Source: Diplolepis rosae (Eukaryota > Arthropoda > Insecta > Hymenoptera > Diplolepididae). Taken from it: a stretch of 64,000 bases of DNA. Made by a program: the position numbers and the translations under genes. Below the pieces are notes generated by a model that saw only the letters and a list, made by a program, of their open reading frames with translations, searched no databases and was not told where the DNA came from. The stretch lies in contig JAPYXD010000718.1 in the NCBI GenBank assembly GCA_030998225.1, forward strand, positions 1,426,001 to 1,490,000, read 5' to 3'. The first letter of the stretch is position 1. Each line of letters starts with the position of its first letter. This document shows, one piece after another, positions 51,569 to 62,490 of the stretch.

Positions 51569-53364
51569 AGGTCCATTGAACTCGCGCATTACTTGATCAC
51601 CTTACTTAAAGTCAGAGTCCGGAAATCTCACGTATTACTTTGCCACTTTAGAAAAATTCTTATACTCCAATGAATTCGCGTAGTACTTGGCCACCTTACT
51701 TAAAGTCAGAGTCCGGAAATCTCGCGTATTACTTTGCCACTTTAGAAAAATTCTTATACTCCTAAGAATTCGCGCATAACTTGGCCACTCTTTTCAAGAC
51801 AGACTTCGCTTAACTCGCGTATTACTTGGCCACTTTACTTTAAGTCAGAGTCCGGAAATATCGCGTATTAGTTGGCCACTTCATAACAATTCTTATACTC
51901 CTAAGAATTCGCGCATTACTTGGCCACTCTTTTCAGGACAGGCTTCGTCTAACTCGCGTATTACGAGGCCACTTATGTATTTATATCAGTCATGAGGTCC
52001 ATTGAACTCGCGCATAACTTGATCACCTTACTTATAGTCAGAGTCCGGAAATCTCACGTATTACTTTGCCACTTTAGAAAAATTCTTATACTCCAATGAA
52101 TTCGCGTAGTACTTGGCCACCTTACTTTACGTCAGAGTCCGCTAATCTCGCGTATTAGTTGGCCACTTTATAACAATTCTTATACTCCTTAGAATTCGCG
52201 CATTACTTGGCCACTCTTTTCAGGACAGGCTTCGTCTAACTCGCGTATTACGAGGCCACTTATGTATTTATATCATTCATGAGGTCCATTGAACTCGCGC
52301 ATTACTCGATCACCTTACTTAAAGTCAGAGTCCGGAAATCTCGCGTATTAGATGGCCACTTTATAACAATTCTTATACTCCTAAGAATTCGCGCATTACT
52401 TGGCCACTCTTTTCAGGACAGACTTCGTTTAACTCGCGTATTACGAGACCACTTATGTATTTATATCAGTCCTGTGGCCCATTGAACCTGACCTTACTTA
52501 AGGTCAGAGTCCGGAAATCTCGCGTATTACTTGGCCACTTTAGAAAAATTCTTATACTCCTAAGAATTCGCGCATTACTTGGCCACCTTATTTAAAGTCA
52601 GAGTCCGGAAATCTCGAGTATTACTTGGCCACTTTAGAAAAATTCTTATACTCCTATGAATTCGCGTATTACTTGGCCACTCTTTTCAAGACAGACTATG
52701 TTTAACTCGCGTATTACGAGGCCACTTATGTATTTATATCAGTCCTGTGGTCCATTGAACTCGCGCATTACTTGGCCACTCTTTTCAAGACAGACTTCGT
52801 TTATCTCGCGTATTACTTGGCCACCTTACTTGAAGTCAGAGTTCGGAAATCTCGCGTATTACTTGGCCACCTTACTTAAAGTCTGAGTCCGAAAATCTCG
52901 CGTATTAGTTGGCCACTTTATAACAATTCTTATACTCCTAACAATTCGCGCATTACTTGGCCACTCTTTTCAAGACAGACTTCGTTTAACTCGCGTATTA
53001 CTTTGCCACTTATAAAAATTCTTATACTCCTAAGAACTCGCGCATTACTTGTCCACATTACTTTAAGTCAGAGTCTGGAAATCTCGCGCATTACTTGGCC
53101 ACTTTACTTTAAGTCAGAGTCCGGAAATCTCGCGTATTAGTTGGCCACTTTATAACAATTCTTATACTCCTAAGAATTCGCGCATTACTTGGCCACTCTT
53201 TTCAGGACAGGCTTCGTCTAACTCGCGTATTACGAGGCCACTTATGTATTTATATAAGTCATGAGGTCCATTGAACTCGCGCATTACTCGATCACCTTAC
53301 TTAAAGTCAGAGTCCGGAAATCTCGCGTATTACTTGGCCACTTTAGAAAAATTCTTATACTCCT
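51569..53364 (+). repeat. S-type block with 426 bp local duplication
   Basis: TCATGAG at 51564 and 51990, and the TAGTACTTGGCC core at 51679 and 52105, are 426 bp apart, which gives two copies of a D-A'-B2-A'-type string. The second carries the TTTACGTCAG marker of blocks S1 and S2. One E element lies at 52488. After it come B2-C-D3-C'-A' strings. Confidence 0.84.
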
Positions 53365-54461
53365 ATGAATTCGCGTATTACTTGGCCACTCTTTTCAAGA
53401 CAGACTTTGTTTAACTCGCGTATTACGAGGCCACTTATGTATTTATATCAGTCCTGTGGTCCATTGAACTCGCGCATTACTTGGCCACTCTTTTCAAGAC
53501 AGACTTCGTTTATCTCGCGTATTACTTGGCCACCTTACTTAAAGTCAGAGTTCGGAAATCTCGCGTATTACTTGGCCACTTTAGAAAAATTCTTATACTC
53601 CTATGAATTCGCGTATTACTTGGCCACTCTTTTCAAGACAGACTTTGTTTAACTCGCGTATTACGAGGCCACTTATGTATTTATATCAGTCCTGTGGTCC
53701 ATTGAACTCGCGCATTACTTGGCCACTCTTTTCAAGACAGACTTCGTTTATCTCGCGTATTACTTGGCCACCTTACTTGAAGTCAGAGTTCGGAAATCTC
53801 GCGTATTACTTGGCCACCTTACTTAAAGTCTGAGTCCGGAAATCTCGAGGACTACTTGGCCACTTTAGAAAAATTCTTATACTCCTATGAATTCGCGTAT
53901 TACTTGGCCACTCTTTTCAAGACAGACTTTGTTTAACTCGCGTATTACGAGGCCACTTATGTATTTATATCAGTCCTGTGGTCCATTGAACTCGCGCATT
54001 ACTTTGCCACTCTTTTCAAGGCAGACTTCGTTTATCTTGCGTATTACTTGGTCACCTTACTTAAAGTCAGAGTTCGGAAATCTCGCGTATTACTTGGCCA
54101 CCTTACTTAAAGTCTGAGTCCGAAAATCTCGGGTATTAGTTGGCCACTTTATAACAATTCTTATACTCCTAACAATTCGCGCATTACTTGGACACTCTTT
54201 TCAAGACAGATTTCGTTTAACTCGCGTATTACTTGGCCACTTATAAAAATTCTTATACTCCTAAGAACTCGCGCATTACTTGGCCACTTTACTTTAAGTC
54301 AGAGTCCGGAAATCTCGCGTATTAGTTGGCCACTTTATAACAATTCTTATACTCCTAAGAATTCGCGCATTACTTGGCCACTCTTTTCAGGACAGGCTTC
54401 GTCTAACTCGCGTATTACGAGGCCACTTATGTATTTATATCAGTCCTGTGGCCCATTGAAC
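53365..54461 (+). repeat. B-C-D-C-A pentamer tandem (238 and 284 bp)
   Basis: B2, C', D3, C' and A' (48+45+54+45+46 = 238 bp) repeat from 53365, 53603 and 53887; the second step is 284 bp because one extra A' is present. The third unit carries rare variants (AAGGCAGAC, TTTATCTTGCG, TTGGTCACC, AAGTCTGAGTCC, TCGGGTATTAG). These recur at 63.2-63.7 kb, offset 9,361 bp. Confidence 0.88.
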
Positions 54462-57180
54462 CTGACCTTACTTAAGGTCAGAGTCCGGAAATCTCGCGTA
54501 TTACTTGGCCACTTTAGAAAAATTCTTATACTCCTAAGAATTCGCGCATTACTTGGCCACTCTTTTCAGGACAGGCTTCGTCTAACTCGCGTATTACGAG
54601 GCCACTTATGTATTTATATCATTCATGAGGTCCATTGAACTCGCGCATTACTCGATCACCTTACTTAAAGTCAGATTCCGGAAATCTCGCGTATTACTTT
54701 GCCACTTTAGAAAAATTCTTATACTCCTATGAATTCGCGTATTACTTGGCCACTCTTTTCAAGACAGACTTTGTTTAACTCGCGTATTACGAGGCCACTT
54801 ATGTATTTTTATCAGTCCTGTGGTCCATTGAACTCGCGCATTACTTGGCCACTCTTTTCAAGACAGACTTCGTTTATCTCGCGTATTACTTGGCCACTTA
54901 TAAAAATTCTTATACTCCTAAGAACTCGCGCATTACTTGGCCACTTTACTTTAAGTCAGAGTCCGGAAATCTCGCGTATTAGTTGGCCACTTTATAACAA
55001 TTCTTATACTCCTAAGAATTCGCGCATTACTTGGCCACTCTTTTCAAGACAGACTTCGCTTAACTCGCGTATTACTTGGCCCCTTATAAAAATTCTTACA
55101 CTCCTAAGAACTCGCGCATTACTTGGCCACTTTACTTTAAGTCAGAGTCCGGAAATCTCGCGTATTACTTGGCCACTTTAGAAAAATTCTTATACTCCTA
55201 AGAATTCGCGCATTACTTGGCCACTCTTTTAAAGTAAGACTTCGCTTAAATAGAGTATTACTTGGCCACTTATAAAAATTCTTATACTCCTAAGAACTCG
55301 CGCATTACTTGGCCACTTTACTTTAAGTCAGAGTCCGGAAATCTCGCGTATTAGTTGGCCACTTATAAAAATTCTTATGCTCCTAAGAACTCGCGCATTA
55401 CTTGGCCACCTTACTTTCAGTCAGAGTCCGGATATCTCGCGTATTAGTTGGCCACTTTATAACAATTCTTATACTCCTTAGAATTCGCGCATTACTTGGC
55501 CACTCTTTTCAGGACAGGCTTCGTCTAACTCGCGTATTACAAGGCCACTTATGTATTTATATCAGTCATGAGGTCCATTGAACTCGCGCATTACTTGATC
55601 ACATTACTAAAAGTCAGAGTCCGGAAATCTCGCGTATTACTTGGCCACTTTAGAAAAATTCTTATACACCTATGAATTCGCGCATTACTTGGCCACCTTA
55701 CTTTAAGTCAGAGTCCGGAAATCTCGCGTATTAGTTGGCCACTTTATAACAATTATTATGCTCCTAACAATTCGCGCATTACTTGGCCACTCTTTTCAGG
55801 ACAGGCTTCGTCTAACTCGCGTATTACTTGGCCACTTATAAAAATTCTTATACTCCTAAGAACTCGCGCATTACTTGGCCACTTTACTTTAAGTCAGAGT
55901 CCGGAAATCTCGCGCAGTACTTGGCCACTTTACTTTAAGTCAGAGTCAGGAAATCTCGCGCATTACTTGTCCACTTTACTTTAAGTCAGAGTCCGGAAAT
56001 CTCACGTATTACTTGGCCACTTGATAAAAATTCTAATACTCCTAACAATTCGCGCATTACTTGGCCACTCTTTTCAGGACAGACTTCGTTTAACTCGCAA
56101 ATTACGAGACCACTTATGTATTTATATCAGTCCTGTGGCCCATTGAACCTGACCTTACTTAAGGTCAGAGTCTGGAAATCTAGCGTATTACTTGGCCACT
56201 TTAGAAAAATACTTAGACTCCTAAGAATTCGCGTATTACTTGGCCACCTTACTTAAAGTCAGAGTCCGGAAATCTCGCGTATTAGTTGGCCACTTTATAA
56301 CAATTCTTATACTCCTAACAATTCGCGCATTACTTGGACACTCTTTTCAAGACAGACTTCGTTTAACTCGCGTATTACTTGGCCACTTATAAAAATTCTT
56401 ATACTCCTAAGAACTCGCGCATTACTCGGCCACTTTACTTTAAGTTAGAGTAAGAAAATCTCGCGTATTAGTTGGCCACTTTAAAAAATTCTTATACTCC
56501 TAACAATTCGCGCATAACTTGGCCACTCATTTCAAGACAGACTTCGTTTATCTCGCGTATTACTTGGCCACCTTACTTAAAGTCAGAGTTCGGAAATCTC
56601 GCGTATTAGTTGGCCACTTTATAACAATTCTTATACTCCTAAGAATTCGCGCATTACTTGGCCACTCTTTTCAGGACAGACTTCGTTTAACTCGCGAATT
56701 ACGAGACCACTTATGTATTTATATCAATCCTGTGGCCCATTGAACCTGACCTTACTTAAGGTCAGAGTCCGGAAATCTCGCGTATTAGTTGGCCACTTTA
56801 TAACAATTCTTATACTCCTAAGAACTCGCGCATTACTTGGCCACTTTACTTTAAGTCAGAGTCCGGAAATCTCGCGTATTACTTGGCCACTTTATAAAAA
56901 TTCTTATACTCCTAAGAACTCGAGCATTACTTTGCCACTTTACTTTATGTCAGAGTCCGGAAGTCTCGAGTATTACTTGGCCACTTTAGAAAAATTCTTA
57001 TACTCCTATGAATTCGCGTATTACTTGACCACTCTTTTCAGGACAGGCTTCGTCTAACTCGCGTATTACGAGGCCACTCATGTATTTATATCATTCATGA
57101 GGTCCATTGAACTCGCGCATTACTCGATCACCTTACTTTATGTCAGAGTCCGGAAATCTCGCGTATTACTTGGCCACTTT
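54462..57180 (+). repeat. Mosaic with 597 bp E cassette of alternative make-up
   Basis: E elements at 54462, 56149 and 56746. The last interval is 597 bp and holds 13 monomers, but in another order (E-B2-A'-B1-C'-B3-A-B-C'-A'-B1-C-D) from the common 13-monomer cassette. Part of 54.7-55.2 kb is a stop-free repeat stretch of 150 codons. A damaged C' linker (AAAGTAAGACTTCGC) and core (TAGAGTATTAC) lie near 55.23 kb. Confidence 0.84.
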
Positions 57181-58260
57181 AGAAAAATTCTTATACTCCT
57201 ATGAATTCGCGTATTACTTGGCCGCTCTTTTCAAGACAGACTTTGTTTAACTCGCGTATTACGAGGCCACTTATGTATTTATATCAGTCCTGTGGTCCAT
57301 TGAACTCGCGCATTACTTGGCCACTCTTTTCAAGACAGACTTTGTTTAACTCGCGTATTACGAGGCCACTTATGTATTTATATCAGTCCTGTGGTCCATT
57401 GAACTCGCGCATTACTTGGCCACTCTTTTCAAGACAGACTTCGTTTATCTTGCGTATTACTTGGTCACCTTACTTAAAGTCAGAGTTCGGAAATCTCGCG
57501 TAATACTTGGCCACCTTACTTAAAGTCAAAGTCCGAAAATCTCGCGTATTAGTTGGCCACGTTATAACAATTCTTATACTCCTAACAATTCGCGCATTAC
57601 TTGGCCACTCTTTTCAAGACAGACTTCGTTTAACTCGCGTATTACTTTGCCACTTATAAAAATTCTTATACTCCTAAGAACTCGCGCATTACTTGGCCAC
57701 TTTACTTTAAGTGAGAGTCCGGAAATCTCGCGTATTAGTTGGCCACTTTATAACAATTCTTATACTTATTCATGAGGTCTATTGAACTCGCGCATTACTC
57801 GATCACCTTACTTTAAGTCAGAGTCCGGAAATCTCACGTATTACTTGGCCACTTTAGAAAAATTCTTATACTCCTATGAATTCGCGTATTACTTGGCCAC
57901 TCTTTTCAAGACAGACTTTGTTTAACTCGCGTATTACGAGGCCACTTATGTATTTATATCAGTCCTGTGGTCCATTGAACTCGCGCATTACTTGGCCACT
58001 CTTTTCAAGGCAGACTTCGTTTATCTCGCGCATTTCTTGATCACCTTACTTGAAGTCAGAGTTCGGAAATCTCGCGTATTACTTGGCCACCTTACTTAAA
58101 GTCTGAGTCCGAAAATCTCGGGTATTAGTTGGCCACTTTATAACAATTTTTATACTCCTAACAATTCGCGCATTACTTGGACACTCTTTTCAAGACAGAT
58201 TTCGTTTAACTCGCGTATTACTTGGCCTATTATTAAAATTCTTCTTCTCCTATGAACTCG
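57181..58260 (+). repeat. D3-C dimers and a B/D fusion monomer
   Basis: D3 and C' alternate with a 99 bp period (TCAGTCC at 57284 and 57383). Near 57765 a B linker runs straight into a D tail (CTTATACTTATTCATGAGG) with no core between them. TTTATCTTGCG at 57444 and TCGGGTATTAG near 58.12 kb link this stretch to 54.0 and 63.4 kb. Confidence 0.84.
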
Positions 58261-60514
58261 CGCATTACTTGGCCACTTTACTTTAAGTCAGAGTCCGGAA
58301 ATCTCGCGTATTAGTTGGCCACTTATAAAAATTCTTATGCTCCTAAGAACTCGCGCATTACTTGGCCACTTTACTTTAAGTCAGAGTCCGGAAATCTCGC
58401 GTATTAGTTGGCCACTTATAAAAATTCTTATACTCCTAAGAACTCGCGCATTACTTGGCCACTTTACTTTAAGTCAGAGTCCGGAAATCTCGCGTATTAG
58501 TTGGCCACTTTATAACAATTCTTATACTCCTAAGAACTCGCGCATTACTTGGCCACTTTACTTTAAGTCAGAGTCCGGAGATCTCGCGTATTACTTGGCC
58601 ACTTCTAAAAATTCTTATACTCCTAAGAACTCGCGTATTACTTGGCCACCTTACTTAAAGTCAGAGTTCGGAAATCTCGCGTATTAGTTGGCCACTTTAT
58701 AACAATTCTTATACTCCTAACAATTCGCGCATCACTTGGCCACTCTTTTCAGGACAGGCTTCCTCTAATTCGCGTATTACTTGGCCACTTATAAAAATTC
58801 TTATACTCCTAAGAACTCGCGAATTACTTGGCCACTTTACTTTAAGTCAGAGTTCGGAAATCTCGCGTATTAGTTGGCCACTTTATAACAATTCTTATGC
58901 TCCTAAGAACTCGCGCATTACTTGGCCACTTTACTTTAAGTCAGAGTCCGGAAATCTCGCGTATTAGTTGGCCACTTTATAACAATTCTTATACTCCTAA
59001 GAACTCGCGCATTACTTGGCCACTTTTACTTTAAGTCAGAGTTCGGAAATCTCGCGTATAACTTGGCCACTTTAGAAATATTCTGATACTCCTATGAATT
59101 CGCGAATTACTTGGCCACCTTACTTAAAGTCAGAGTCCGAAAATCTCGCGTATTAGTTGGCCACTTTATAACAATTCTTATACTCCTAAGAATTCGCGCA
59201 TTACTTGGCCACTCTTTTCAGGACAGGCTTCGTCTAACTCGCGTATTACGAGGCCACTTATGTATTTATATCAGTCATGAGGTCCATTGAACTTGCGCAT
59301 TACTTGATCACCTTACTTTAAGTCAGAGTCCGAAAATCTCGCGTATTAGTTGGCCACTTTATAACAATTCTTATACTCCTAACAATTCGCGCATTACTTG
59401 GCCACTCTTTTCAAGACAGACTTCGTTTAACTCGCGTATTACTTGGCCACTTATAAAAATTCTTATACTCCTAAGAACTCGCGCATTACTTGGCCACTTT
59501 ACTTTAAGTCAGAGTCCGGAAATCTCGCGTATTAGTTGGCCACTTTATAACAATTCTTATACTCCTAAGAATTCGCGCATTACTTGGCCACTTTACTTTA
59601 AGTCAGAGTCCGGAAATCTCACGTATTACTTGGCCACTTTAGAAAAATTCTGATACTCCTATGAATTCGCGTATTACTTGGCCACCTTACTTAAAGTCAG
59701 AGTACGAAAATCTCGCGTATTAGTTGGCCACTTTATAACAATTCTTATACTCCTAAGAATTCGCGCATTACTTGGCCACTCTTTTCAGGACAGGCTTCGT
59801 CTAACTCGCGTATTTCGAGGCCACTTATGTATTTATATCAGTCATGAGGTCCATTGAACTTGCGCATTTCTTGATCACCTTACTTTAAGTCAGAGTACGA
59901 AAATCTCGCGTATTAGTTGGCCACTTTATAACAATTCTTATACTCCTAACAATTCGCGCATTACTTGGCCACTCTTTTCAAGACAGACTTCGTTTAACTA
60001 GCATATTACTTGGCCACTTATAAAAATTCTTATACTCCTAACAATTCGCGCATAACTTGGCCACTCTTTTCAAGACAGACTTCGCTTAACTCGCGTATTA
60101 CTTGGCCACTTATAAAAATTCTATTACTCCTAAGAACTCGCGCATTACTTGGCCACTTTACTTTAAGTCCGAGTCTGGAAATCTCGCGCATTACTTGGCC
60201 ACTTTACTTTAATTCAGAGTCTCGACATCTCGCGCAATACTTGGCCACTTTACTTTAAGTCAGAGTCCGGAAATCTCGCGTATTAGTTGGACACTTTAAA
60301 ACAATTCTTATACTACTAACAATTCGCGCATAACTTGGCCACTCTTTTCAAGACAGACTTCGCTTAACTCGCGTATTACTTGGCCACTTATAAAAATTCT
60401 AATACTCCTAACAATTCGCGCATTACTTGGCCACTCTTTTCAGGACAGACTTCGTTTAACTCGCGTATTACGAGACCACTTATGTATTTATATCAGTCCT
60501 GTGGCCCATTGAAC
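58261..60514 (+). repeat. A-B dimer-rich region with two C-D-A-B tetramers
   Basis: A with B1 or B3 alternates from 58.26 to 59.1 kb, followed by C-D-A-B tetramers near 59.18 and 59.77 kb that are linked by A-B pairs. A TAGCATATTA core at 59999 resembles the superunit marker, but its downstream half is the normal TTGGCCAC. The A monomer near 60.21 kb is diverged (ATTCAGAGTCTCGACATC). Confidence 0.84.
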
Positions 60515-62490
60515 CTGACCTTACTTAATGTCAGAGTCCGGAAATCTCGCGTATTACTTGGCCACTTTATAACAATTCTTATACTCCTAACAATTCGCGC
60601 ATTACTTGGCCACTCTTTTCAAGACAGACTTCGTTTAACTCGCGTATTACTTTGCCACATATAAAAATTCTTATACTCCTAAGAACTCGCGCATTACTCG
60701 GCCACTTTACTTTAAGTTAGAGTAAGAAAATCTCGCGTATTAGTTGGCCACTTTAAAACAATTCTCATACTCATAACAATTCGAGCATTACTTGGCCACT
60801 CTTTTCAAGACAGACTTCGTTTAGCTCGCGTATTACTTGGCCACTTATAAAAATTCTTATACTCCTAAGAACTCGCGCATTACTTGGCCACTTTACTTTA
60901 AGTCAGAGTCCGGAAATCTCGCGTATTACTTGGCCACTTTACTTTAAGTCAGAGTCCGGAAATCTCACGTATTACTTGGCCACTTGATAAAAATTCTAAT
61001 ACTCCTAAGAATACGCGCATTACTTGGCCACTCTTTTCAGGACAGACTTCGTTTAACTCGCAAATTACGAGACCACTTATGTATTTATATCAGTCCTGTG
61101 GCCCATTGAACCTGACCTTACTTAAGGTCAGAGTCCGAAAATCTCGCGTATTAGTTGGCCACGTTATAACAATTCGTATACTCCTAACAATTCGCGTATT
61201 ACTTGGCCACTCTTTTCAAGACAGACTTTGTTTAACTCGCGTATTACGAGGCCACTTATGTATTTATATCAGTCCTGTGGTCCATTGAACTCGCGCATTA
61301 CTTGGCCACTCTTTTCAAGACAGACTTCGTTTATCTCGCGTATTACTTGGCCACTTATAAAAATTCTTTTACTCCTAAGAACTCGCGCATTACTTGGCCA
61401 CTTTACTTTAAGTCAGAGTTCGGAAATCTCGCGTATTAGTTGGCCACTTTATAAAAATTCTTATACTCCAAAGAACTCGCGCATTACTCGATCACCTTAC
61501 TTAAAGTCAGAGTCCGGAAATCTCACGTATTACTTGGCCACTTTAGAAAAATTCTTATACTCCTATGAATTCGCGGATTACTTTACCACTCTTTTCAAGA
61601 CAGACTTTGTTTAACTCGCGTATTACGAGGCAACTTATGTATTTATATCAGTCCTGAGGTCCATTGAACTCGCGCATTACTTGGCCACCTTATAAAAATT
61701 CTTACACTCCTAAGAACTCGCGCATTACTTGGCCACTTTACTTTAAGTCAGAGTCCGGAAATCTCGCGCATTACTTGGCCACTTTACTTTAAGTCAGATT
61801 CCGGAAATCTCACGTATTACTTTGCCACTTCAGAAAAATTCTTATACTCCTAAGAATTCGCGCATTACTTGGCCATTCTTTTCAGGACAGACTTCGTTTA
61901 ACTCGCGTATTACGAGACCACTTATGTATTTATATCAGTCCTGTGGCCCATTGAACCTGACCTTACTTAAGGTCAGAGTCCGGAAATCTCGCGTATTACT
62001 TGGCCACTTTAGAAAAATTCTTATACTCCTAAGAATTCGCGCATTACTTGGCCACCTTTATTTAGTCAGAGTCCGGAAATCTCGCGTATCACTTGGCCAC
62101 TTTAGAAAAATTCTTATACTCCTCAGAACTCGCGCATTACTCGATCACCTTACTTAAAGTCAGAGTCCGGAAATCTCGCGTATTACTTGGCCACTTTAGA
62201 AAAATTCTTATACTCCTATGAATTCGCGTATTACTTGGCCACTCTTTCCAAGACAGACTTTGTTGAACTCGCGTATTACGAGACCACTTACGTATTTATA
62301 TCAGTCCTGTGGCCCATTGAACCTGACCTTACTTAAGGTCAGAGTCCGGAAATCTCGCGTATTACTTGGCCACTTTAGAAAAATTCTTATACTCCTAAGA
62401 ATTCGCGCATTACTTGGCCACCTTATTTAAAGTCAGAGTCCGGAAATCTCGCGTATTACTTGGCCACTTTAGAAAAATTCTTATACTCCT
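60515..62490 (+). repeat. 597 bp cassette followed by short E intervals
   Basis: E elements at 60515, 61112, 61957 and 62323. The first interval is a 13-monomer cassette of the common type; the last is only 366 bp. The stem at 60515 has AATGTCAG. An A monomer near 62.05 kb is altered (CCTTTATTTAGTCAG). C-D4-E ends here include GCAAATTACGAGACC, also seen at 56.1 kb. Confidence 0.84.
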
